From: Tachypleus tridentatus
Lineage: Eukaryota > Arthropoda > Merostomata > Xiphosura > Limulidae
Assembly: GCF_004210375.1 (NCBI RefSeq)
Contig: NC_134825.1
Span: 2,418,001 to 2,482,000 of the forward strand
DNA: 64,000 nucleotides
Direction: 5' to 3'
This document shows positions 1 through 10,869 of this stretch, in pieces (within the stretch, counting starts at the first letter, position 1; every line of letters starts with the position of its first letter). Below the pieces are notes generated by a model. That model did not search any database. It was given only the letters and a program-made list of their open reading frames with translations, and was not told where the DNA came from. Position numbers and translations under genes: made by a program.

Positions 1-498
1 GCTATCTCCTACATACTGTAAATAGTCTTCATATATGGAAATATAACATCTATCTCTACACTAAAGCTCTGGAGTAATCACTGATGCTATCTCCTACATA
101 CTGTAGATAGTCTTCATATATGGAAATATAACATCTATCTCTACACTAAAGCTCTGGAGTAATCACTGATGCTATCTCCTACATACTGTAAATAGTCTTT
201 ATGTATCAAAATGTAACACCTATTTTCACACTAAAACAATAGAGTAATAAATAATATGATCTGCTACAGTGTAAATAGTCTTGATGTGTCAAAATTTAAA
301 TACCATCTTTGCCCTAAAACCCTAAAGTAATCAGATATAATCTGCTACATAATATAAATAGTCTTTATGTATCAAAATGTAACACCTACCTTCTACAATA
401 AACCCCAGAGTAATCAATGATATGATCTGCTACATAGTGTAAATAGTCTTGATGTATGAAAATGTAATACCCATATTCACACTAAAATCCTTAAGTAA
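1..498. repeat. 85-bp satellite array, left block
   Basis: About six tandem units of roughly 85 bp. Each contains the landmarks 'taaatagtcttcat', 'aaaatgtaacac', 'cttcacactaaaa' and 'agagtaatcaatgat'. The first two units (1-170) are almost identical; later ones drift. The same unit resumes at 2795, so this is the left part of one array interrupted by a transposon. I see no coding potential. Confidence 0.93.
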
Positions 499-811
499 CA
501 CTGCACAACAAAGTTTTTGTTTCTTGAACACTGTTGGGTGTTCCTTATAGATTTTTGGCTGCTGATCATGAAAATCACATCCAAATTTGCCCATCATGTA
601 GCATTTCATCGAAATCTTCAGTTTTGTCATGTTTTTTCTTATATTTGTGTCCCAAAATTTTCTTTTCTGTAAGAGATCTATGAACAATGTTTTGTGCAGT
701 CTGGGAATGTCCAGGCATGAAATCAGGCAAGGTTGGAAGCTGTTCTGTGGAAGTATGCAGCTCAGGTATGCCTGGGCAGGCCTGAGCCAGCTTGACACTG
801 TCTCAGCAGGC

Positions 812-819
812 TATAAAAG
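812..819 (+). promoter_or_regulatory. Candidate TATA box of transposon copy 1
   Basis: TATAAAAG lies about 157 bp upstream of the first ATG of the transposase-like reading frame (969), in a locally GC-richer stretch. Spacing would put a start site near 840-845. This rests on motif and position only. Confidence 0.35.
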
Positions 820-968
820 TGGCTTGCATACACAGATGCTGCTCATTGGATTAATATAGACCTTATAGTGTGTACGTATCATTTCAGAATAAAGCATTGC
901 CTCAGTAGCACTGTAACAAGTAAGTTAGATGTTATAGACATTTTACAGGACGATTGGTGTCAGTCAAT

Positions 969-2654
969 ATGTCTTGTCAATGTCGTAACAGCCTCGATAC
1001 ATTCTGCTATATTTGTGGCGAGTATACGCTTGTTCACCAGAGACGCTCAATGACTGTACTTGTGAAGAACATCTGTACTTTGGCTGTAAAATTTGTGATC
1101 AAGACCAGGAATGGGCACCTCACATTTGTTGTGTGATATGTGCTGTCTGTCTGAGAGCTTGGCTCAGAGGCACTACAAAGACAATGCCGTTTGCTGTCCC
1201 GATGGTATGGCGAGAACAGAAAGAACGTGTGACGGACTGTTACTTCTGTTTGACTAATGTGTCTGGTTTCTCTGCCAAAAACAAGAAGTCAATTGAATAC
1301 CCTAATCTGCCTTCAGCAATGAGACCTGTGCCACATGACAACAGTCTTTCAATTCTTAAACCACCAGAGGAATGGACCTAAGATGAACCAAATGAAGAAA
1401 CTGCAATGCAGGGAACTGGCAGTGACATTGATCTGGATTTTGAACCATGCTCCTCAGGTGATCCACATCTCGTAACACAATCAGAATTAAACGATCTGGT
1501 CAGAGATTTGGGTCTGTCAAAAGCAAAAGCTGAATTGCTGGGTTCGAGACTGCAGAAATGGTGTTTGCTGTCATCAGATACGAAAATTTCTGTTTCTCAA
1601 AGCTGCCAAGATGATATAACCAAATTTTTTACACAAGTTGGCAGTCTCTGTTTCTGTGTTGACATCAAAGGATTATTCTCTGCTTTGGGTTGTGACCATG
1701 ACCTCCAAGAGTAGCATCTCTATTGATTCATCAATGTAAAGCCTCAAAGCTGTTCTGTTACACAATGACAACGTTCACCCTTCAATACCTGTTGGCTATG
1801 CAGCACACATGAAAGAAACCTATGAGAACATGGAAATGTTGCTGAAGCACATCCGGTACAGCAAGTACAACTGGAATATCTATGGAAATCTGAAAGTCAT
1901 TGCTCTGTTACTGGGACTGCAGCTCGGCTATAGAAAGTACTGTTGTTTCATCTGTGAATGGGGCAGTCGTGCCAGAGAGTCACATTATTCTAGACAGAGC
2001 TGGCCACTCCGTAAAAAGTTAGTTCCAGGACAGAAAAATGTGGTGCATGAACCACTTGTCGACCTGGCAAAAATGTTTTTGCCTCCTCTTCACATAAAAT
2101 TGGGACTTATGAAGAATTTTGTGAAAGCAATGAACAAAGAACGTGAAGGTTTTCATTATTTAAGACAGATGTTCCCAAGAATAACTGAGGCCAAGATCAA
2201 AGAGGGCATTTTTGTTGGCCCTCAGATCAGACATGTTATGAATGACAAGTGGTTTGAAGATCTGTTAGTAGGGCCGGAAAAGATTGCCTGGAAAGCCTTC
2301 AAAGACATTGTTGACAATTTTCTTGGCAACTACAGAGCCCCACATTACATTCCGCTGGCAGACGAACTTCTCAAAATATACAAAACAATGAAGTGCAACA
2401 TGTCACTCAAGATTCATTTCCTCCATTCACATTTGGACTTCTTTCCTGCAAGTCTCGGTGCTATCAGTGACGAACATGGTGAAAGGTTTCACCAGGACAG
2501 TGCTACAATTGAAAAACAATATCAGAGCAACTGGAATCCGTCAATGCTTGCTGACTACTGTTGGACACTGGTGCACTGGACATTGAATACAAACGAAAAT
2601 CAGGAGCTAAACACTTTCAATTATGTTGAACTTAATAGTGTATTAGAAACATAA
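969..2654 (+). pseudogene. Transposase-like protein of copy 1, broken
   Basis: Starting at MSCQC, the reading frame has a CYICGEYTL cysteine motif, then DQDQEWAPH, MPFAVPMVWRE, DCYFC and YPNLPSAMRPVPH, then SELNDLVRDLGLSKAKAELL. The last 281 residues (1809-2654) stay open with GLQLGYRKYCCFICEWGSRA, PPLHIKLGLMKNFVKAM, VGPQIRHV and SDEHGERFHQD. The chain is broken by a frameshift near 1070, a TAA at 1379 and at least one frameshift plus stop between 1700 and 1800. The second presumed catalytic aspartate is Asn (YGNLKVIALLLG) whereas copy 2 has Asp (VDLKMV). It aligns along its length with copy 2. I recognise it as a protein type recurrent in arthropod and cnidarian genomes but cannot name its superfamily. 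The product is certainly inactive. Confidence 0.8.
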
Positions 2655-2794
2655 ATGCAATAAAATATGTTATTGCTGGTAAACAGTTAACTGTCTATTT
2701 CTCAGAGTTCCTACGTGATGAAGTAAAACCAAAACTATATTTGTACATATCCACCAGGTACCTGTCACAATCAGCAAAAACTTTTCAAAAAAAT

Positions 2795-5215
2795 TGTTGT
2801 AATCAATGATATGACCTGCTGCATAATGTAAATAGTCTTCATATATCAAAATTTAACATTTATCTTCACAATAAAACTCCAGAGTAATCAATGATATGAT
2901 TTGCTACAGTGCAAATAGTCTTCATGTGTCAAAATGTAAATACTATCTTTACATCAAAACCCTAGAGTAATCAATGATATGATCTGCTGCAGTATAAACA
3001 GTCTTTGAATACCAAAGTGTAACACCCATCTTCACACTAAAACCTTACAGTAATCAATAATATGATCTGCTACCTAATATAAATAGTGTTCATATATCAA
3101 AGTGTAACACCAATCTTCACACTAAAACTCCAATGTAATTAATGATATAATCTCCTACAGTGTAAACAGTCTTCATGTATCAATATGTAACACCCAGCTT
3201 CACACCAAAACCCCTGATTAATCAAGGATATCATAAGCTACAGTGTAGTCTTCACATATGAAAATATAACAATTCACAATAAAACCCATGGGTAATCAAT
3301 GACATGATCTGCTACATAGTGTAAATAGTCTTCATGTGTCAAAATGTAACACCAATCTTCACACTAAAACTCTAGAGTAATCAATGATATCATCTGCTAC
3401 AGTGTAAATAGTCTTCATGTGTCAAAATTTAAATACATTCTTCACATTACAACGCTATAGAAATCAATGATATAGTCTGCTACAGTGTAAATAGTCTTCA
3501 TATATCAAATGTAACACACATCTCCACACTAAAACTGTAGACGTATTCAACTATATCATTTGCTACATAGTGTAAAGAACCTTCATGTATCAAAATGCAA
3601 CACCTATCTTCACACTAGACCCTTTGAGAAATAAATAATATGAACTGCTATGTAATTTAAATAGTCTTCACGCATCAAAATGCAACACTAAAACTTTTGA
3701 GAATTAAACAATATGAACTGCTATGTAATTTAAATAGTCTTCATGTGTCAAAATGTAAATACTATCTTTTCATTAAAACCATAATCAATGATATGATTTC
3801 CTACAGCATAAAATGTCTTCATGTATCAAAGTGTAACACCCATCTTCACACTAAAACCCAAGAGTTTTTAATGATATGATCTGGTACATAGTGTAAAAGG
3901 TCTTCATGAGACAAAACATAAATACTACTTTTTCACTAAAACCCGAGAGTAATAAATGATATGATCTGCTATATAGTGAAACTATCTTCATGTATTAAAA
4001 TGTAACACCCACCTTCACACTAAAATTGTAGAATAATCAATATGATCTGCTACTTAGTACAAAGTCTTTATGTAGCAAAATACAACACCCACCTTCACAC
4101 GAAAACCCTAGAGTAATCAATGATATCATCTGCTACAGTGTGAATAGTCTTCATGTGTGAAAATGTGAATACTATCTTCACACTAAACCCTAGAGTAAAC
4201 AATGAAATCAACTGCTAGTGTAAATAGTCTTCATCTGTTAAAATGTAAATACTATCTTCACACTAAACCTTAGAGTAAACAATGAAATCAACTGCTAGTG
4301 TAAATAGTCTTCATCTGTTAAAATGTAAATACTATCTTCACACTAAACCTTAGAGTAAACAATGAAATCAACTGCTTGTGTAAATAGTCTTCATCTGTTA
4401 AAATGTAAATACTATCTTCACACTAAACCCTAGAGTAAACAATGAAATCAACTGCTAGTGTAAATAGTCTTCATCTGTTAAAATGTAAGTACTATCTTCA
4501 CACTAAACCCTAGAGTAAACAATGAAATGGACTGCTAGTGTAAATAGTCTTCATATATCAAAATGTAACACCCATCTTCACACTAAAACCCTAGCATAAT
4601 CAAAGATATGATCTGCTACATAATGTAAATAGTCTTTATATATCAAAATGTAACACCCATATTCACACTAAAACCCCAGAGTAATAAATGGCATGATCTG
4701 CTATAGTGCAAATAGTCTAAATGTGTCAAAATGTAAATACTATCTTCAGATTAAAACCATTGAGTAATCAATATTGTCTGCTACATAGTGTAAGTAGTCT
4801 TCATGTATCAAAATGTAACACCCGTCTTCATACCAAAACCCTAGAATAATCAATGATATGATCTGCTACAGTATAAACAGTCTTGATATATCAAAGTGTA
4901 ACACCCTTCTTCACACTAAAACCCAAAGTAATCAATGAGCTGCTACATAGTGTAAGTAGTCTTCATGTATCAAAACGTAACACCCATCTTCATACTAAAA
5001 CCCTAGAGTAATCAATGATATGATCTGTTACAGTATAAAGAGTCTTGATATATCAAAGTGTAACACCTTTCTTCATACTAAAACCCAAAGTAATCAATGA
5101 GCTGCTACATAGTGTAAGTAGTCTTCATGTATCAAAATGTAACACCCATCTTCATACTAAAACCCTAGAATAATCAACGATATAAGCTGCTATGTAATGT
5201 AAATATAGTCTTCTT
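2795..5215. repeat. 85-bp satellite array, right block
   Basis: About 28 to 30 tandem units of about 85 bp, continuing the array at 1-498. Two sub-blocks were recently homogenised. From 4191 to 4530 the phrase 'tagagtaaac' recurs every exactly 80 bp in five near-identical units. From about 4800 to 5165 a two-unit pattern of about 160-168 bp repeats, marked by 'gagctgctacatagtgtaag'. Elsewhere units are well diverged. A short open frame at 3697-3879 is repeat sequence and not a gene. Confidence 0.93.
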
Positions 5216-5629
5216 TCATTCAGATCTAAGCAGATAAAAAATAATGTTTCACATATTTTTACTCTGTTCTAAGAGAGTTGCACATGCCAGTGTCTGTCAA
5301 TTTCCACCATAAAGGTATGAAACGTAGTGTTACAAACATAATGCACACCTGTGGAAAAGTACATTTTTAGGTTATTGAACACTAATAAATGATTTATGCA
5401 ATCAGAAACACAACATAATAAACCAGTAACTTTATATTTTATTTAAAACTTAAACAGCCAGAGTTAGTGGTGAGAGTTTCTAGCTAGTTGCTCTCCCAAG
5501 TGAAAACAGGTTGTCTTAGTAGCTATAATAATGTTATCTCTATTGTCAGTTATCTTAGGTGAAACTAATTGATGAAAACCACAGTTCAACTGTAGTTTTG
5601 ACATACTTGTTCAGTGATAAGAATCCCCT
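5216..5629. other. Trailer and intergenic sequence downstream of zinc-finger gene
   Basis: AT-rich sequence with no gene. On the minus strand it would form the distal 3' trailer of the zinc-finger gene. An AATAAA (minus, 5443-5438) is a possible poly(A) signal, but such hexamers are common in AT-rich DNA. Confidence 0.4.
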
Positions 5630-5955
5630 GTGGGTTATTTAACATAGTTTTACATACAAACCCTTTACCACATACTACTCAACTATAATGGTCTTTTTAC
5701 CACTAAGTATCTTCCTACAAGTTATTTAAGTTACTTTTGCTTAAATATTTGTCATTACATACGACACAACTATACAGCTTCTCATCAGTGTCTACATTCT
5801 CATGAATTTGTTGATCATTGTAACATAAAAATCCTTTGTCACACACTAACCAACTGTATGGATTTTCCCAGTGTGCAACTTCTCATGCAGTCCAAGTTTT
5901 CTTTTTGTTTGTAGTTGTTTACCACATATAACACAACTGTAGGGCTTTTCCCAGT
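5630..5955 (-). pseudogene. Decayed C2H2 fingers in the 3' trailer
   Basis: Downstream of the last intact finger the minus strand still spells finger remnants in shifted frames. A G run one base short (about 5947-5953) puts the reading frame out, so the annotated protein ends in an unrelated tail at the TGA 5841-5839. In the neighbouring frame an eleventh finger can be read (SCVICGKQLQ ... LHEKLHTG). Beyond a second frame change near 5865 come at least two more relics. One has Cys replaced by Trp; another has a TGA at a zinc Cys and lacks its histidines. The gene once had at least three more fingers. Confidence 0.8.
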
Positions 5956-6944
5956 GTGTATCTGTTCATGAGTTTTTAAGTTACTTTTACTTACAAATTT
6001 TTTACAACATGTCACACAACTGTATGGTTTCTCACCAGTGTGTATCTTCTCATGAATTATTTGACCATTTTTAGTCAAGAATCCTTTGCCACACAGTGCA
6101 CAACTGTAAGGCTTCTCTCCAGTGTGTTGCTGCTCATGATACTTTATTTTACTTTTAGTTATAAACTGTTTACCACATACAACACAACTATATGGCTTCT
6201 CATCACTGTGTATCTTCTCATGAGTATTTAAACTACTTTTACTTACAAATCGTTTACCACAAACTGCACAACCATATGGCTTCTCACCAGTGTGTATTTT
6301 TTCATGAATTTGTAAACCATTGTAACTTAAAAATCCTTTGCCACATACCACACAACTATATGGTTTCTGTCCAGTGTGAATCTTCTCATGTATTTTAAGT
6401 TTATGTTTTGTTCTAAGTTGTTTACCACACACAATGCAACTGTATGGCTTCTCCTCACTGTGTATCTGCTCATGTCTCTTCAAGTTACTTTTACAAACAA
6501 ACTGTTTACCACATGTCACACAACTGTACGGTTTTTCCCCAGTGTGTACCTTCTCATGAACATTTAGACCATTTTTACTCAAAAATCTATTGCCACATAT
6601 AATACAACTGTATGGTATTTCTCCAGTGTGTATCTTCTCATGTATGTTTAAACCTTTTTTACTCAAAAATCCTTTGCCACACACTACACAACTGTACGCC
6701 TTTTCCCCAATGTGTATCTTCTCATGACTTTTCAAGTTACTTTTGCGTACAAATCCTCTGCCACATGTTGTACATCTGCAAGGTTTTTTCTCCAGAGTGT
6801 GTATCTTGTTGTGACTTCTTAGGATACTTTCACTTATAAATTGTATACCACAAACTGTAGAAATGTGTTTTATATCATCACATCTTATATTCTGATCTTC
6901 TTTCAGGTCATCTCCACTGAAGCTATTTTCATACATCTCTGTAT
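5839..6944 (-). CDS. C2H2 zinc-finger protein, coding exon 4 (finger array)
   Basis: This final exon follows a 'ttattttag' acceptor at 6945 and enters in the phase left by exon 3 (one base), giving D-T-E-M-Y-E-N. It encodes one degenerate finger that lacks its first cysteine (ISTVCGIQF ... HNKIH). Ten C-x2-C...H-x3-H fingers follow, joined by TGEKPY-type linkers (HTGEKPYSC, HTGQKPYSC, HSDEKPYSC). Fingers of this Kruppel type bind DNA in tandem, so a nuclear transcription regulator is likely; the target is unknown. Position -1 to +6 residues vary among fingers. The C-terminus is out of frame after finger ten because of a one-base deletion. The full protein is predicted at 497 residues. Confidence 0.92.
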
Positions 6945-7329
6945 CTAAAATAAAAATAAATTACATATAATAAGATCATACACACAAAATGACAAACATA
7001 TAATTAATATGATTTGTTTCATACATACATAAATTTAGAAGAGAAACAAGACCAGACACATCTTTATTTTAGTTGTTTATACACACATTTATTTGTGTAA
7101 CTTCAAATGCTTTTTTGTGTTTTAAAAGCACAAGAAATTGTGAAATTTACCAAGATTTTGAACCTAGCAATATGTTGACAAAATCTAAAATACCATGAGA
7201 AGATAAATAAAAGTAACAACACAAGGCTCTATACACTGGTATACTTACATATTTACACTAAGTTTAGTAATGTAAATACACACATACATAAGTTGGTACT
7301 CACAAAATACACGGCTTTTACAATTCTAT

Positions 7330-7635
7330 AGGAAACAATAGAGACAATACATGTATTATATAGGTTTGTGTTTGTCTACATACAATACATTTATTAACTA
7401 GGTTTCTTTACAAAACAACATATATCATATAAATTTGCCCAAACACATTACAATTATGACATAGGTTTCTGTAAACACACCACATTTATCACAGACATTT
7501 ATACAAACACACCACATTTATTACAGAGATTTATGTGAACACACTATCTTTAGTATGTAGGTTTCTATAAACATATATCATTTATTGTATAAGTTTCTAT
7601 AAATATATCTCATTTGCTGTCTAGGTTTCTGTAAA
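7330..7635. repeat. Degenerate edge of 42-bp minisatellite
   Basis: Roughly 40-bp imperfect units ('taggtttctgtaaacacaccacattta' type) become steadily more like the homogeneous units that start at 7636. The block lies in intron 3 of the zinc-finger gene. Confidence 0.75.
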
Positions 7636-8910
7636 CATGCTACATTCAATACCTGGGCTTTTATATACAAATGTAAACATGCTACATTCAATACCTAGGC
7701 TTTTATATACAAATGTAAACATGCTACATTCAATACCTAGGCTTTTCTATACAAATGTAAACATGCTACATTCAATACCTGGGCTTTTCTATACAAATGT
7801 AAACATGCTACATTCAATACCTGGGCTTTTCTATACAAATGTAAACATGCTACATTCAATACCTGGGCTTTTCTATACAAATGTAAACATGCTACATTCA
7901 ATACCTGGGCTTTTCTATACAAATGTAAACATGCTACATTCAATACCTAGGCTTTTCTATACAAATGTAAACATGCTACATTCAATACCTTTTCTATACA
8001 AATGTAAACATGCTACATTCAATACCTGGGCTTTTCTATACAAATGGGCATTTTCTATACAAATGTAAACATGCTACATTCAATACCTGGGCTTTTCTAT
8101 ACAAATGTAAACATGCTTTCAATACCTGGACTTTTCTATACAAATGTAAACATGCTACATTCAATACCTGGGCTTTTCTGTACTACAAATACAAATGTAA
8201 ACATGCTACATTCAATACCTGGGCTTTTCTATACAAATGTAAACATGCTACATTCAATACCTGGGCTTTTCTATACAAATGTAAACATGCTACATTCAAT
8301 ACCTGGGCTTTTCTGTACAAATGTAAACATGCTACATTCAATACCTGGGCTTTTCTATACAAATGTAAACATGCTACATTCAATACCTGGGCTTTTCTAT
8401 ACAAATGTAAACATGCTACATTCAATACCTGGGCTTTCTATACAAATGTAAACATGCTACATTCAATACCTGGGCTTTTCTATACAAATGTAAACATGCT
8501 ACATTCAATACCTGGGCTTTTCTATACAAATGTAAACATGCTACATTCAATACCTGGGCTTTCTATACAAATGTAAACATGCTACATTCAATACCTGGGC
8601 TTTCTATACAAATGTAAACATGCTACATTCAATACCTGGGCTTTTCTATACAAATGTAAACATGCTACATTCAATACCTGGGCTTTTCTATACAAATGTA
8701 AACATGCTACATTCAATACCTGGGCTTTTCTATACAAATGTAAACATGCTACATTCAATACCTAGGCTTTTCTATACAAATGTAAACATGCTACATTCAA
8801 TACCTAGGCTTTTCTATACAAATGTAAACATGCTACATTCAATACCTAGGCTTTTCTATACAAATGTAAACATGCTACATTCAATACCTAGGCTTTTCTA
8901 TACAAATGTA
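7636..8910. repeat. 42-bp minisatellite, about 30 copies
   Basis: The unit is catgctacattcaatacc + tgggcttttctatacaaatgtaaa, 42 bp. Most units are identical; variants include 'cctaggc' for 'cctgggc' (clustered at both ends) and a few short indels near 7990, 8045, 8115 and 8185. Because 42 is a multiple of three, all frames without a stop in one unit stay open for hundreds of bases, which produces long spurious reading frames on both strands. It lies in intron 3, about 0.7 kb upstream of the finger exon. Confidence 0.97.
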
Positions 8911-9369
8911 TTTTTTCTCCTTTAATTTTTGTCAAGTCAAAAATAAAAACTCCCATACAGTAAGTAGCCTGTACAGACACCCAAAAACTGAAAGAGAAAA
9001 ATAGGTCATCACACTGTGTTATGAACTAGCCAATCAATACTCTGATAAGTACTTGTGGATTTACTACAAACCAATAATATAGGTTGTCTTCCAGGGATGA
9101 GCTGCATATCAGAATAAGGATGAATAATGTAAAGGGTGGGCTATACTAGAAATTAATAAACACATTTTTTGGTACGTGTTGTTCCAGTATAAGTTTTAAA
9201 CAAAGATATATATACTAATATTATACCATGAATCTAATGGTAGAAACACTAGATCCCTAGTTTCTATTTCACTGTACGTGTTTAGAAAATACTAACTACA
9301 TGAAGATATGTACATAACAACAGTTAAATTATTCCTGAGTTTATTATATGTTATTTGACTTGCAGTGTT
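8911..9369. other. Intronic sequence, no feature seen
   Basis: AT-rich sequence between the minisatellite and the Penelope-like fragment. It may include untranslated retroelement sequence, but nothing specific is recognisable. Confidence 0.4.
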
Positions 9370-10850
9370 GAAAACGTGTGAAGGTGACTTTTATGTTCTT
9401 TGAATCTGGTTTCCATTTTTCTACTTGTTTCTCAATATAGAAGTCGTGGCAGTTATCACATTGTATTTTATAAATAATGTTGGTGTGGTGTTTGTCAGTG
9501 TAGTTTTACATAGTATAGACCTCAGTTTTGTGCGGGTTTTGAATAAATTTGGTATTAATTGGAATGTCATATTTTGTTACTAATTTTTGCCAAATGTTGG
9601 TTATTTGTTTGCTGATGTCGGAATATATGGTATACAGCAGTATATGGTTTTGTGGTTTTGATTCGTGAGCTGTATTTACTTTAGTTGGTTGATTTTGCTT
9701 TCTGTCTAGGTGTGTGCATTATAATGTTTTCTACGGTTTGTGGAGGAAACTTATTGATGTTGGTGAAGTATTGTTTTATTTTGTCTAATTCATCGTTAAT
9801 TTTATCTGGTGAGCATAGTTTTATGGCTGTGTTTATTTGGTTTCTTAGTATGTTGAGTTTTGTTTTGTTTCATGTGCTGAGTCCCAAGGAATGTATAGTC
9901 CAGTATGGGTGATTTTTCGATTGGATTTCTGTTTGAAATGATGTATCAGTTCATGTAATTTTGAGGTTAAGAAATGATATTTGATTGTTTTCTTCCTGTT
10001 CACATGTGAAGTTGATGTTGGGATGTATAGAGTTAATGTGATTGAAAAAATTAAGTATGTGTTCTGTAGATTTGAATCCCAAACCGTGTCATCTACATAT
10101 CTATACCAGTATAGTGGTGGATGTAATGCTGTGTTAATTGCTTGTGTTTCAACTTGTGTCATAAAAATATTGGCTAGAACTGGTGATACTGGGTTGCCCA
10201 TGCTTAGGCCGTTTGTTTGTATATAGTTTTGGTTGTTGAACATGAAGTTTGTCTTTATCGTGGTGAATTCTATGAGGGTTGTTAACTGGTTACTGGGAAT
10301 TTCTATAGTTGGGTTAGGGTCTCGGATATAGAGTTCTAAGGCTATCTTGCAGGCTTCAGTGGTTGGAACTTCTGTAAAGAGGATATAACATCTAAACTGG
10401 CCATTAAGGCTTTATGATTAAGTTGATTTAGATTAGACTTGAAATTAAAAGAGTCTTTGATAAATGAGCTGGCTGATGTTACATATTTGGAGAATGCCCA
10501 TGCTATGTATTTACCAAGGTTGTAATTAAACGATTCATATGTGGACATTATTGGTCGTAATGGACAATCTGGTTTATGAGGTTTGGGGATGCCGTATATT
10601 TGTGGTGTCGTGAGTCGGTTTTACGTAGGTAGGAATAAAGTGTTTGTGAAATTGTGTTGGCTTTTTCATTTGTAGTAGTAATTTGTTCAGTTCGTCTCGT
10701 GTGTCTTTGTTGGATTTGTGTGTATAGGTTTAAATTTGTTCGCGGTCTGATAGGATGTTATTCATTTTTGGATGTATTCATTCGTGTTCATTATGACTAT
10801 AGCGTTACCTTTATCTGCTTTTAGAATTTTTATGTTTTTGTCATCACTGA
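9370..10850 (-). mobile_element. Penelope-like retroelement, 5'-truncated copy (minus)
   Basis: Read from 10850 down, the minus strand gives CPLRPIMSTYESFNYNLGKYIAW, then the motif-A region LMASLDVIS, then NGLSMGNPVSPVLANIFM, WYRYVDD (the catalytic pair), and a C-terminal GIY-YIG-type segment (IYKIQCDNCHDFYI) near 9480-9370. Reverse transcriptase followed by a GIY-YIG endonuclease with a C-x2-C insert is the Penelope-like order. Frameshifts separate the pieces (for example 10342-10548 and 9845-10243), and the endonuclease is damaged right after YI. The 5' end is lost at about 10850, where it abuts the next copy in opposite orientation. Confidence 0.82.
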
Positions 10851-10869
10851 TTATTGTTTCATCGCGGCG

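Larger units (their letters stand above)
499..2794 (+). mobile_element. CACTG-ended DNA transposon, copy 1 (autonomous-type, decayed)
   Basis: The element sits in the 85-bp satellite. The left end reads CACTGCACAACAAAG directly after satellite sequence ending TAA. The right flank resumes the satellite at TAATCAATGAT, consistent with a 3-bp TAA target duplication. The left end matches both ends of copy 3 (29244-29804), which defines it as a terminal inverted repeat. The right end here (after 'caaaaactttt') is degraded and seems to lack the last few bases. Internally there is a leader of about 470 bp and one long broken gene for a transposase-like protein. Boundaries are inferred from where the satellite stops and resumes. 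Confidence 0.75.

Noticed and set aside
430-798. 122-codon minus-strand frame at the left end of transposon copy 1
   Set aside because: It spans satellite and transposon leader sequence and has no motif. The same DNA appears as non-coding leader in copy 3.
6040-6839. Several plus-strand frames over the finger exon
   Set aside because: They are antisense shadows of the repeated zinc-finger codons.
7636-8910. Tandem repeats considered as a CRISPR array
   Set aside because: Units are head to tail without unique spacers, in clearly eukaryotic DNA.
7637-8925. Long reading frames (up to 188 codons) on both strands in the 42-bp array
   Set aside because: The period is a multiple of three, so any stop-free frame of one unit stays open. 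No start context, splice signal or non-repeat sequence is involved.
9685-10226. Plus-strand frames over the minus Penelope copy
   Set aside because: They are shadows of the opposite-strand reverse-transcriptase sequence and lack motifs.
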